This document shows positions 26,608 through 36,212 of a DNA stretch of 64,000 nucleotides, one piece after another (within the stretch, counting starts at the first letter, position 1; every line of letters begins with the position of its first letter). Position numbers and translations under genes: made by a program. The notes under the pieces are model-generated. The model was not told the DNA's origin, ran no database searches, and saw only the letters and a list, made by a program, of their open reading frames with translations. Origin of the DNA: a virus. The stretch lies in IMG/VR virus record IMGVR_UViG_3300007352_000001, positions 62,001 through 126,000 of that record, one strand, 5' to 3'.

Positions 26608-26733
26608 ACAGGGACACGCGCATCTTGTCCACCACCACACCGTCCAGGCTGATGCTGCTTCACGCCCTTCGCATCCTGGTCCTGCAGACTGTCGTCTTTC
26701 TTCGAGTCACTGGCAAGCGGAGTTGACGAAAGT

Positions 26734-26817
26734 GAAGAGGGACGGATTTGAACCGCCGCGGCGCACGCGCTTCCGCTCTACAGGCGGATGCCTTCAACCA
26801 GACTCGGCCACCTCTTC
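26734..26817 (-). tRNA. tRNA-Tyr (GTA), type II
   Basis: 84 bases with acceptor GAAGAGG/CCTCTTC, anticodon stem TCCGC/GCGGA around CTGTAGA (anticodon GTA), and a long variable arm, as expected for bacterial tRNA-Tyr. Confidence 0.9.
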
Positions 26818-26904
26818 AAGTGTGCGAGCCTAAGCACACTTCTTCGCAAGTTGTCAACTGCGTACTTGCGCGCATGACACGGCGTGAGACGAAGGAGATC
26901 CCTC

Positions 26905-28485
26905 GTGACGCTTCGCATTCCCTACACCAGCCGAGAGTTCGAGACCATTCTGTCCGAGATCCGTGATCGGATGCGGGCCGAACTGCCGGACTCGAACGAC
27001 TTCCTCGAATCGAACGTCGGCCGGTTCATGATCGAGCTGTACGCAGCGGTCGGCGACATGATCGCCTTCAACATGGATCGCCAGGCTGCCGAGTGCTACG
27101 TCGATACGGTCGAGACGCGCGAGCACCTGGTGGGCTTGCTGCGGCTGATCGGCTTCCAACCGTTCAACCCGGTGCCAGAAGAGACAGCTGTGCGGTTCTC
27201 GCGGGAAGCCGGCCAACCGCTCGACACGACGATCAACGTCCCGAAAGGGACGCGCCTGTTCTCGTCGGCGACCAGCCTGCCATGGGTGACCACGGCTGCG
27301 GCCGTGCTCTCCCCGTCGGTCAGCTCCGTGCTCGTGCAGGCGAAGCAAGGCGAGTACCGCACACTGAACTTCGTCTCCTCTGGGAACCCGTTCCAGGAGT
27401 TCCTCATCAACTCGCGACAGGTGGCTGAGGGCGAAGTCTTCATCACCGTCGATGGTACAACGTGGAACCAGGCAGAGCAGAACTCGCTCGTGGGTGAGGG
27501 GCCGGACGCCCCCGTGTTCCAGGTCGTGCGGACGCAGGATCAGCGCACCATCGTGCAGTTCGGCGACAACATCGACGGCTCGATTCCAGCCAAGGGCAGC
27601 GCGATCGCGATCCAAGTGTTCCTGACCGAGCACGTGAATGGCCGCGCGACCACTGGGCAGATTGACCAGCTGGTGGACACGCTCACAGCGCCGGTCACCG
27701 TCCGCAACCCGGACCCGTCGCGCGGCGGGGCTGACTTCGAGACGGTCGCCAGTGCGCGCATCCGGTTCCCCGAGGCGTTCGCGACGCAGAAGCGCGCCGT
27801 GACCCGTGGTGACTACGAGGCGCAGGCGAAGCTCGTACCGGGCGTGCTGCAAGCCAAGGCGGTCGACAACCAGCTCGACCCAACCGTGCCGCTGTTCAGC
27901 GTGCACGTCTTTGTCGTCGGCAATGACGGCTCAGTCTCCTCGACGCTCAACGATGAAGTCGAGGAGCTGTTGAACGAGCGCAAGGTCAACGTGATGAAGG
28001 TCACGGTGAAAAGCCCCACGCCGATCGAGGTGCGCGTGCAGATCGACGAGTTGTTCGTCTACCGCGACTTCGTCCCATCAGAGGTCGAATCGAACGTGCT
28101 GACGGCCATCGACAACTTCTTCATCCTGAGTGCGGATGACACGGGCGAGATCGCCCTGGGCACCGACGTCGCGCTCTCGCGGCTCTTTGCGACGATCTCA
28201 GCCGTCGAGGGGGTCTCCTCGTTTCGCAAGACCGTGTGGGTGAACCCCTTGCCCTTGGATGACGACGGGCGCTACGACCCGCTGGGGACGCCAAGCAGTG
28301 GGGATGAGGGGATCGGAGTGATCGTCGACACAGACGATCCGGAGCTGGACGAGGTGAACACCGGCGGGGTGATCCCGGTCGGGGTGACGTCGTTCGCGCG
28401 CCTGGAGCTGGCAAGCATCGCACAGATCCCCATCAACCCGGACGATCTGTCGCTGGGGACGAAGTCGAAGATCACGGTCGTCTAA
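26905..28485 (+). CDS. Baseplate wedge protein gp6/J-like
   Basis: 526 residues with baseplate J features: PYTSREFETILSEIRDRM at the start, then DFLESNVGRFMIELYAAVGD and the central FPEAFATQKRAVTRGDYEAQ, the most conserved J-protein segment. It forms wedge dimers that circularise the baseplate. GTG 26905 is chosen because AAGGAG lies eight bases upstream; GTG 26884 precedes that site. It resumes the + operon after the minus-strand insert. Confidence 0.87.
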   Translation: MTLRIPYTSREFETILSEIRDRMRAELPDSNDFLESNVGRFMIELYAAVGDMIAFNMDRQAAECYVDTVETREHLVGLLRLIGFQPFNPVPEETAVRFSREAGQPLDTTINVPKGTRLFSSATSLPWVTTAAAVLSPSVSSVLVQAKQGEYRTLNFVSSGNPFQEFLINSRQVAEGEVFITVDGTTWNQAEQNSLVGEGPDAPVFQVVRTQDQRTIVQFGDNIDGSIPAKGSAIAIQVFLTEHVNGRATTGQIDQLVDTLTAPVTVRNPDPSRGGADFETVASARIRFPEAFATQKRAVTRGDYEAQAKLVPGVLQAKAVDNQLDPTVPLFSVHVFVVGNDGSVSSTLNDEVEELLNERKVNVMKVTVKSPTPIEVRVQIDELFVYRDFVPSEVESNVLTAIDNFFILSADDTGEIALGTDVALSRLFATISAVEGVSSFRKTVWVNPLPLDDDGRYDPLGTPSSGDEGIGVIVDTDDPELDEVNTGGVIPVGVTSFARLELASIAQIPINPDDLSLGTKSKITVV

Positions 28486-28488
28486 CCG

Positions 28489-29379
28489 ATGGCGGACCCG
28501 ACGTTCGATCACACGCTCAGCGACGGGACAACCGTCACCAACGACCAGGACACCGCGCACACGCTGCACGGCCGGGTCGTCACCGGCGACATCACCCAAC
28601 GTGTCAAGGACACGTTCATCCCGGACTTCTACCGCGGTGATCCGAAGTACCAGTGCCTGGTCGACTTCCTGGAGATCGTTGCGCCGAGCTTCGACTACCT
28701 GCTGGAGCACGGCAAGGCACTCCCGTTCCTGACACAGATCGAACGCTGCCCACCGGAGTTCCTGCCCCACCTTGGCGCGATGGTGGGCTGGCACTGGGAT
28801 CCGACGCTCGACGTCGGGATTCAGCGTCGCTCGATCGAGCAGCTGGTCAAGCAGCACCACACCAAAGGGACGATCCCCGGCATCGAGCGCATCGTGCGCA
28901 AGCGCGGCGCGCAGTACGTGAAGGTGAACATCCTCTCGGAGCGCCTCTTCACCACGTCGGTGTCGACCACCTCTGGACCGGATCGGATCCCGGACGCGCT
29001 GACCTTCCGGTACGGCAGCTACGAGATCGTCACCGACATTCCTCGTTCAGCGTTCGAGGACGACCTGTTGCGCTATGCGCACCCGGCCGGCACCCGCTAC
29101 CGCGTCGCACGCACGTCGATCGGGGATCCGATTGACAACCCGCGCGACATTGTCACGCCCGGCGATGAGGACCTTGATCTCGATTTCAAGGTCTCGGTGT
29201 CGGTGTACGTGTTCATCCACTTGCTCGAAGAGAACCACCAGACGGACGACAGCGTGCCTGAAGTCACCATCATTCACGCGCTCATCACGCAGCCGCCGCA
29301 GGTGCCGGATCCGAACAGCAGCGACACGGATCCGCTGAGCCCGGAAGTGCACTTCCAAATCACCACGCAACCCGCATAA
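28489..29379 (+). CDS. Tail protein I / gp7-position baseplate wedge protein
   Basis: 296 residues. CPPEFLPHLGAMVGWHWDP, then QRRSIEQLVKQHHTKGTIPG and IERIVRKRG match the P2 protein I pattern (a P-xxLxxLA block, RR, then KGT). ATG 28489 is three bases after the J stop. The C-terminal 120 residues are an acidic beta domain. It completes the wedge arm with the J protein. Confidence 0.8.
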   Translation: MADPTFDHTLSDGTTVTNDQDTAHTLHGRVVTGDITQRVKDTFIPDFYRGDPKYQCLVDFLEIVAPSFDYLLEHGKALPFLTQIERCPPEFLPHLGAMVGWHWDPTLDVGIQRRSIEQLVKQHHTKGTIPGIERIVRKRGAQYVKVNILSERLFTTSVSTTSGPDRIPDALTFRYGSYEIVTDIPRSAFEDDLLRYAHPAGTRYRVARTSIGDPIDNPRDIVTPGDEDLDLDFKVSVSVYVFIHLLEENHQTDDSVPEVTIIHALITQPPQVPDPNSSDTDPLSPEVHFQITTQPA

Positions 29380-29402
29380 TCGGACGGCGGTGGAGGAGGC
29401 TG

Positions 29403-29981
29403 ATGGGGATCTATACGAACACTGGTCGCAACCTGCGCGGCGAAGACCTGATCACCAAGCGTGATTGGTTCGTCGTGCTCGGCCGGTGCCGCTTCATGAA
29501 CGTCAACTTCCCGTGGGCGAACGAAGTCAGTCCGCCCGATGAGGAACTGCAGCCGACGATCTACAACGGGCAGGCGTGGCCGGACATCGACATGGATGCT
29601 CCGGCGCAGCTTGCTGTTGGGATCCGCAAGGCGGCAGTCGTCTCGCTGGTCACCCCCAACCCGTCGGGCGTCATCACCTTCGACGGCCAGCAGTGGTCGG
29701 TCACCACCGACTCGCAGGCAAAGCACGTCTACTGGAAGTTCTACATCGAGCCCGAGGACTTCGTTGGTGACGCGCAAGGCGACAACATCGTCGGCTACCG
29801 CCGGTTGTCACTGCGCGCCAACTGCGTCCCGAAGTCCGACAGCAACAAGGACCCCAACACCCAGTCCCTTCGGGGTTTTGATCTGAGCGACCTGGGCACG
29901 CTGTTCTTCTACTCGAACCAGACCATCGTGAACCGGGCTCCCAATGAGCGGCACGTCATCGAGATCATCCTGCCGCAGTAA
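29403..29981 (+). CDS. Baseplate wedge protein gp8-like
   Basis: 192 residues; ATG 29403 with GGAGG. Its order (WFVVLGRCRFMNV, AAVVSLVTPNPSGVITFDGQ, HVYWKFYIEPEDFVGD, then YRRLSLRANC) resembles gp8-like wedge proteins that follow gp6/gp7 in large myophages. Assignment rests on pattern and position, so the family is probable but not certain. Confidence 0.62.
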   Translation: MGIYTNTGRNLRGEDLITKRDWFVVLGRCRFMNVNFPWANEVSPPDEELQPTIYNGQAWPDIDMDAPAQLAVGIRKAAVVSLVTPNPSGVITFDGQQWSVTTDSQAKHVYWKFYIEPEDFVGDAQGDNIVGYRRLSLRANCVPKSDSNKDPNTQSLRGFDLSDLGTLFFYSNQTIVNRAPNERHVIEIILPQ

Positions 29982-29996
29982 GCTCAGGAGACAGCA

Positions 29997-32900
29997 GTGA
30001 CGGACATCATCTACGACCGCTTCGCGGACGCACTCGACGCCGACGGTGACCCGACCCCTCCCAAGGATTGGGATCGGATCGTTTGGCGCGCCGGCCTGGG
30101 TGTTCAGGCAGCTGAGCTGAACGAGGTCACCTCGATCTCGGACTACTACCTGCGTCGTCTGGGACTCTCACAGTTCCCCGACGGGTCGTTGGTGAGTGGC
30201 GCCGCGGTGAAGGAGCGCGACATCGACACTGGCGTCATGGCAGTGTCCGATGGTTACTTCTTCATCCAAGGGAAGGTGCGCAAGGTCACCGGGGCGACGT
30301 TCGTCGTGCCGGCTGTTGGCACCTACCACTTCGGGCTGAAGACCGAGATCGTGCTCGTCTACCCGACCAATGCGCCGAGCGGTGCGGAGACCGATCAGGA
30401 CCTCGTCGACCCAGCACAGGAGTTGGAAAACGCCGGACTGCCTGGCGCGCTGCGTCAGAAGGTCAAGGTCTCCTGGGAGATGCATGCCGACGCGGACCCA
30501 GATGACGATACGCGGCACGTCTACGAGATCATCAACGGCATCCTGAACGAAGCGTTCCTGCCACCGTCGCGCTTCGACCTGACGCTGGAGGAGTTCGAGC
30601 GCCGCACCTACGAGTTCTTCGGGCACTTCAAGCTCTACGGCTTCACCGGCGCGTTCATCGGTCCATTCACCTCGACCGTGACGCAGTTGAAGGAAGCGGT
30701 GGCTGCCGGCTCGACCACCATCATCGTCAAGGACCGCGGCCAGCTGCTTCCGAACCAGACGCTGGTGGTGGGCGTGGGCGCGACCCAAGAGCAAGCCCTC
30801 ATCTCCGGCACCTACACGCCCGCGACGGGCGAAGGCGCCGTCACGCTCGCTGGTACGCTCGACGAGGATCACACCGCCGACGAGATCGTGGCGACGCACA
30901 AGACCGAATCGCTCGGCCTGAAGGTCGATGGTGGAATCGGCTACGTGCGCGGTCGGCGCGTACAGATGGCCGACTCGCAGGTGATCGAGTACCCGCGGGC
31001 TCTTGATTCCAAGTTCCGCCGGCAGTCGGTCCTCATCACGCAGCCTGAAGTGCTGAGCGTCGGCGCGTCAGCCGATCTCACCAATCCGAGCGGCTCGTTC
31101 ATCCCGACCAGCGCTGCGTCCATCACGGCCGGCGCCCCGTCGGCAACGGAGTGGGGCAACGAGGATAACGCGAAGATCCAAGATCAGAACCCCGCGGTTC
31201 TGCTCCTCAACAACGACTCGTCGAGCTTCCTGCGCGTGAAGGGTTTCGAGCGCGACGGCGAGACCTTCGGCGATGTGATCCCGAGCACGGCCACGATCCG
31301 CGGGATCGAGGTCACCATCGTCCGCGGCACGCTCACAGGCACTGGCAAGACGTACGATCACACCGTGCGCCTACAGTCCGGAGGTGACGCCCCCGGTGAT
31401 ATGCTCGGTGAGAACAAGGCCAAGGCCGAGGCGTGGAAGAACGTCATCTCCAGCGGCTACCAACAGATCACCTACGGCGGTCCAGAAGACCTCTGGGGCC
31501 TGTCGCCTGGGATGACGCAGGCGCAGCTGTACGCGGCGGTCACCGACGCCGACTTCGGCGTGCGCTTGGCGATCAAGACGCAAGGCGACTCGGCGATGAT
31601 CAGCCTTGTCGACGCGTTGCGTCTCACGGTCTACTACTCGCTCCTCGGCTCGAAGGCGGTCTACCAGCTCGATCAGCCGTTCGTGAAGAACGCGAGCCGC
31701 GTGGTCGCCAACGTCGACTCACCGATCATGCGCGCCCTGCAAGCAGCGTCGTCGGCGCTGCTCACGGAGTCGTCGGTCTACGACCCGTACTACGAGCCGC
31801 ACCTGGTCGTACCGTCGCCGGATGCGCCGGCTTCAGGCTCGGCGTACGCGCTCGTCGTCGGCAACGTCGAGGTGTGGGACAGCTTCAGCAACGCCACGGG
31901 CTCGACGCCGACCTACGAGGAAGGGGTCGACTACACCCTCTCGTCCGGTGACCAGATCGAGTGGATCACCGGGCCGGGCATCGGGCAGCCGTACTTCGTC
32001 CGTTGGACGTACAACACTGACAACGGCAACTCGCAGGCGGCGCTCAAGCAGGGCAGCCGGATCCGGACCATCCTCGGCGACGACAGCCCGACAGATCTCC
32101 TGCCAGCTGTCGGTAGCATGCCGTCGTCGTACAGCGCCACGCAGGACGTGGCCGTGCCGCTCACGTTCTCGAACGGCTCGACGGTCCTGAAGGACGTCTT
32201 CAAGATCAACAAGATCAACGTCGGCGTCACCGTCTACGTCGCCGGTCGCGATTACGTGCTCGACTCCGGCCGGCGCTTCGAGTCGGTGGACCAGGCGCGC
32301 ATTATCTGGAAGGCACACGGCAACCGGCCATCCACGTCCACGCAGTTCCAGGTGCACTGCGAGTACTGGGCGCACGCCCCAGAGGGCGACTACCTCTCGG
32401 CGGGTTCGTACTTCGACACCAACGGCATCACCCAGATCACCGATCGTGCCATCCTGCGTGCGGCCGACGATCAGACCGTGGTCGACATTAGCGAAGACAT
32501 CGCGGACGCCATCGACTTCCGGCCGCTCGGTCGCAACCCGGTCACGCCATTGGTCGGTGGGCCAAACGAGCTGCCCGACGAAGAGGGCGCCTCGACGGCG
32601 ATCGTTGACTACGACTTCTTCCTCCCGCGCATGGATGCGCTCGTGCTGGCCATCGTCCCTGGCGGTGGCATCTACAAGCTCCTGCTCGGGTCGTCCTCGG
32701 CCTCGCCACAGTTGCCGGCAGTCCCGGACGACGTATTGCCACTGCTCTACATCTCGTCGGATCCGGCTGCTACCGATCCCAAGCTCCGCGAGGCACCATC
32801 GACCCGTTTCACGGTTGCCGATCAGATCAACATCCTGCGCCGCTTGGAGAACCTCGAAGTGGCGGTGCTCACGAGCCTCCTGGAACAGTCTGGGGAGAAC

Positions 32901-35894
32901 GCCTCGAACACGCTGATCAAGCGTGGGCTCTTCACCGACCCGTTCAAGGACTTCACGCGCTCGGATCTGGAGTTCAACCGCGCGGCCACCAACGGCCTCG
33001 AACCCGAGGACGGCGGCGGCGATGTGTCGTTCGACTGCGCGCTGCAACCGCTCGCGCAAGCGATCCGGATGCCGTTTGAGTTGGAGCCGTTCGCGCTCCA
33101 GCTGGACACGACCCTTTCGTCCAACGTCCACACCACTGGCAACCAGCTCCTGATGCTCAAGCACACGGAGAAGGAACTGGCGCGCCAGCGCTACGCCACC
33201 AAGACGGTGCAGGTGAATCCCGGCCTCGTCTTCAAAGCGCCGATGGTGGTGGAGCTGACCCCGTCCGTCGACTTCTGGCTCGACGACGCTGTCGACCCGA
33301 TCATCGTCGTCCCGATCGAGGCGCAGGACCAGACGGTCAACTCGATCGCGGCCAAGCCGGCGCAGGTCCCCGACCGCAAGGCGATTCCGAACTTGCTGCG
33401 CAGCAAGTACCACGGCTACTGGAAGCTGCACCAAACCGGTGTGCGCAAGTCGGACACTGATCTGCCGTTGGAGTTCGCTCCCGCGGCGTACAACCGTCTC
33501 CACTCGGACGGCCGCACGGCCGACGGCGTCAAGCGCGGGCCGTCGATCGAGCAGGGCGGTGCACCGATCGCCGGCTCAGGCCTCACCGAGGCGTTCTCTC
33601 GGATGCGGCAGCGGTCCTCGCAGCAACCGGCCAACAACGAGTTCATCGTCAGTCACGACATCTTGCCGGCCATGCGCCAGGAGCTGGTGCAGTGCAGCGG
33701 CAAGCTCTTCCCGGCTGCGACGCCAGTGCGGGCGACGTTCGGCGGTGTGCCGATCTCGCTCACGCCAACCGGCTCGACGGCCGCGGGCACCACGCCCGGT
33801 ACGATCGTCACGGACACGACCGGTGCGTTCACTGCCTCGTTCACGGTGCCCTCGGGGCAAACTGTCGGCACCGTGCAGGTAGTGTTCTCGACCGAGACCG
33901 CTTTCAGCTCGCAGGGACCGGTCAGCGTCGCGATCGACCCAACCACACCAGGCCTCTACATCGAGAACAAGACCGACCCGTCGGTGGGCTCGGTGATCTG
34001 GAGCAACAAGGCCAACGCCGAGACGTTGAACGGCATCGCGGCCGGTGCGGTTATCCCCGGTGGGCAGAAGTCGCAGTACTTGTTCTTCAAGCGCTTCAGC
34101 TTCGCAATCCCAACCAACGCCACGATCACTGGCGTGGTGGCGCGCGTCACGCGTGGCCACTTCACCACCTTCGGTAAGGTGCGCGATCTCCAGCTGCGTC
34201 TCTTCAAGAACGGCTCGCCGATTGGCACCAACAAGGCCGACACTGCCACCGACTGGCCGCAGAAGCTCACTGCGCGCGACTACGGCGGGCGCACCGACAC
34301 GTGGGGGGCGACGCTCACGCCGGCCGACTTCAACACCCAGGACGTGATGGGCTTCGGCATCGCCGCTCAGTCGCTGTCGACGATCGAAAACGCACTCGTC
34401 GACGCCGTCGAGATCATCGTCTACTACACCAACCCCGATCTTCTGCAGGAGTTCTCGACGTCGGTCGCCTACGTGGCCCAGGGCCAGATCGCTCGCTCGA
34501 CGGCGACCTACGCGTCGATCCTGAGCCTGCCGTACAACAACGCGCGACTGACCGGCCCGATTGCGCAGACGATCTTCACCCGCGAAGACACCTTCCTCAC
34601 CTCGCTCGATCTCTACTTCGCGACCAAGGACGCCGAGCGCGGCCTAGTGGTCGAGATTCGCAACGTTGAGTCGCGCTCTGGCATCGGCGGGGCACGCCAG
34701 CTGTACACCGGCAATCCAGGCGGGCAGATCCTCGGCCGCGCGGTGCTCACACCGGCCGACGTCACCGCCAACGGCACCACGCCCACGCTCACGCGCGTAC
34801 GCTTCACCGACCCCGTCTTCCTGCGTCGCAACGAGGCGTACGCCATCGTGCTCCAGACGGACTCGGACGCCTACCGCCTGTGGGTGGCACAAGAAGGCAG
34901 TCGCGACATCTCCAGCGGCACGCCGGTCACCAAGAACGCGATCGTCGGCGACTGCTTCATCTCCCTGAACCAGTCGCTGTGGAGCAAGCAAACCGACACC
35001 GACCTCATGTTCACGCTCTGGGGCGCGCGGATCGACGCTGACACCACTGGGATCGCGGTGTTCCGCCCGGTCGACCTGGTCGACCGCGACGATGACCCGT
35101 TCTCCGTGCACGCGATCGTTTTGTCCGCCCCGCAGCTCCTGCCGGACAACACCAGCGCCCGGTGGGAGCTGAGCGTCGACGCCGGCCAGAACTGGATCCC
35201 GATTGAGCCGGGCGTCGATCTGTCCTTCGCCACGGTCTTCTCGAACGTGCGCTTCCGCACCCACCTCGCCACCACTACCGCTGGCACCTCGCCGGCCATC
35301 AACCGGCACGCGCCTGGCTTCGCCGCCTACGTCAACGGCGGCGACATCATCGGCGGCAATCGCCGCGTCGGCCAGTACATCACGTTCAAGAACGCGCTGT
35401 CGCAGACCTTCAACACGCTACGCACCGTGATCGACGAGCACGTACCAGCCGGTACTGATCTGCGCGTGTTCTACTCGGCCAACGACGGCGCCGCGTGGAT
35501 CCCGTTCCCGATCTCGGGCTCGCTCGTGCAAGAACTCGATCTCGGCAACGACGTCATCCAACGTTCGCGCAACTCGATCGTGCCGGAGTGGGACTACGGT
35601 GTGGTGTACCTCCCCGGCCAGGTCACTCGTCCCAGTGGGAGCTTGGCCACCAACGGCCACTTCTACCGCGCCCTCAACAGCGGCTCCTCGCATCTCTCGG
35701 TGCAGCCGTCGTGGAACACGGTGTCGGCCTCGATCACCCAGGATAACGGCGGCGCCTCGGGCTCCGGCCTCGACTGGGAGGAGGTCGGCCCGTACCCGTG
35801 GTCGGACTTCCGCGTCCGAATCTGGATGCGCACCGACGACGCGAGCGCGTCACCGCAAGCTGCCAACCTGCGCGTCATCGCCTACGACCAGTAA
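29997..35894 (+). CDS. Giant baseplate protein with DUF4815-like N-terminus (gp10 position) and two beta-sandwich insertions
   Basis: 1965 residues; GTG 29997 with CAGGAG. The N-terminal 230 residues (IIYDRFADALDADGDPTP, AELNEVTSISDYYLRRLG) match DUF4815-type tail proteins that organise baseplate arms. Two segments, about residues 351-549 and 1311-1477, carry the same YGG-DxWG beta-sandwich (TYGGPEDLWGLSPGMTQ; DYGGRTDTWGATLTPADF) found in the secreted genes at 11673 and 18240. Residues about 1490-1640 resemble an appendage domain (NNARLTGPIAQTIFTREDTF). It is unusually long and probably fuses wedge and short-fibre functions. Confidence 0.75.
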   Translation: MTDIIYDRFADALDADGDPTPPKDWDRIVWRAGLGVQAAELNEVTSISDYYLRRLGLSQFPDGSLVSGAAVKERDIDTGVMAVSDGYFFIQGKVRKVTGATFVVPAVGTYHFGLKTEIVLVYPTNAPSGAETDQDLVDPAQELENAGLPGALRQKVKVSWEMHADADPDDDTRHVYEIINGILNEAFLPPSRFDLTLEEFERRTYEFFGHFKLYGFTGAFIGPFTSTVTQLKEAVAAGSTTIIVKDRGQLLPNQTLVVGVGATQEQALISGTYTPATGEGAVTLAGTLDEDHTADEIVATHKTESLGLKVDGGIGYVRGRRVQMADSQVIEYPRALDSKFRRQSVLITQPEVLSVGASADLTNPSGSFIPTSAASITAGAPSATEWGNEDNAKIQDQNPAVLLLNNDSSSFLRVKGFERDGETFGDVIPSTATIRGIEVTIVRGTLTGTGKTYDHTVRLQSGGDAPGDMLGENKAKAEAWKNVISSGYQQITYGGPEDLWGLSPGMTQAQLYAAVTDADFGVRLAIKTQGDSAMISLVDALRLTVYYSLLGSKAVYQLDQPFVKNASRVVANVDSPIMRALQAASSALLTESSVYDPYYEPHLVVPSPDAPASGSAYALVVGNVEVWDSFSNATGSTPTYEEGVDYTLSSGDQIEWITGPGIGQPYFVRWTYNTDNGNSQAALKQGSRIRTILGDDSPTDLLPAVGSMPSSYSATQDVAVPLTFSNGSTVLKDVFKINKINVGVTVYVAGRDYVLDSGRRFESVDQARIIWKAHGNRPSTSTQFQVHCEYWAHAPEGDYLSAGSYFDTNGITQITDRAILRAADDQTVVDISEDIADAIDFRPLGRNPVTPLVGGPNELPDEEGASTAIVDYDFFLPRMDALVLAIVPGGGIYKLLLGSSSASPQLPAVPDDVLPLLYISSDPAATDPKLREAPSTRFTVADQINILRRLENLEVAVLTSLLEQSGENASNTLIKRGLFTDPFKDFTRSDLEFNRAATNGLEPEDGGGDVSFDCALQPLAQAIRMPFELEPFALQLDTTLSSNVHTTGNQLLMLKHTEKELARQRYATKTVQVNPGLVFKAPMVVELTPSVDFWLDDAVDPIIVVPIEAQDQTVNSIAAKPAQVPDRKAIPNLLRSKYHGYWKLHQTGVRKSDTDLPLEFAPAAYNRLHSDGRTADGVKRGPSIEQGGAPIAGSGLTEAFSRMRQRSSQQPANNEFIVSHDILPAMRQELVQCSGKLFPAATPVRATFGGVPISLTPTGSTAAGTTPGTIVTDTTGAFTASFTVPSGQTVGTVQVVFSTETAFSSQGPVSVAIDPTTPGLYIENKTDPSVGSVIWSNKANAETLNGIAAGAVIPGGQKSQYLFFKRFSFAIPTNATITGVVARVTRGHFTTFGKVRDLQLRLFKNGSPIGTNKADTATDWPQKLTARDYGGRTDTWGATLTPADFNTQDVMGFGIAAQSLSTIENALVDAVEIIVYYTNPDLLQEFSTSVAYVAQGQIARSTATYASILSLPYNNARLTGPIAQTIFTREDTFLTSLDLYFATKDAERGLVVEIRNVESRSGIGGARQLYTGNPGGQILGRAVLTPADVTANGTTPTLTRVRFTDPVFLRRNEAYAIVLQTDSDAYRLWVAQEGSRDISSGTPVTKNAIVGDCFISLNQSLWSKQTDTDLMFTLWGARIDADTTGIAVFRPVDLVDRDDDPFSVHAIVLSAPQLLPDNTSARWELSVDAGQNWIPIEPGVDLSFATVFSNVRFRTHLATTTAGTSPAINRHAPGFAAYVNGGDIIGGNRRVGQYITFKNALSQTFNTLRTVIDEHVPAGTDLRVFYSANDGAAWIPFPISGSLVQELDLGNDVIQRSRNSIVPEWDYGVVYLPGQVTRPSGSLATNGHFYRALNSGSSHLSVQPSWNTVSASITQDNGGASGSGLDWEEVGPYPWSDFRVRIWMRTDDASASPQAANLRVIAYDQ

Positions 35895-35897
35895 GCC

Positions 35898-36149
35898 ATG
35901 GAACGGCGGCGCGTCAGTCCTGGCATGATCGAGTACCGCCACACTCCGCAGGAGGAGGCGGCGATCCGCCACGCACAGGTCGAAGAACAACTGACCACGG
36001 TCGAGCACCAGCTGCTCGTCGAGCTGACCCGGCTCGTCGAGCTGCTGGTGCAAGATCGCAAGCAGCCCCCGATCGTCATCCAGCAGTGGAACAAGATCCA
36101 GCCGCTGGTGAACCAGATCCGCGCGCGTCGGCCCGGCTTCTTCAGCTAG
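35898..36149 (+). CDS. Small helical protein at end of baseplate operon
   Basis: 83 residues, ATG 35898 three bases after the preceding stop. Nearly all predicted helix, with heptad-like spacing (EEQLTTVEHQLLVELTRLVE). No family recognised. Position suggests an assembly factor or chaperone for the giant baseplate protein. Confidence 0.6.
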   Translation: MERRRVSPGMIEYRHTPQEEAAIRHAQVEEQLTTVEHQLLVELTRLVELLVQDRKQPPIVIQQWNKIQPLVNQIRARRPGFFS

Positions 36150-36212
36150 TGCTTCACCTTCCTACCGCGAGTTTGCTACGGTAGCGCGCGGTTGGTGGGG
36201 AGGTGCGGTGGG

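Noticed and set aside
1436-36149. Type VI secretion or extracellular contractile injection system instead of a phage
   Set aside because: Tape measure, gp53, gp25, gp6, tail protein I and DUF4815 order plus tRNA genes and many phage accessory genes favour a phage; no ClpV or TssJLM-type genes are seen. A full genome would settle it.
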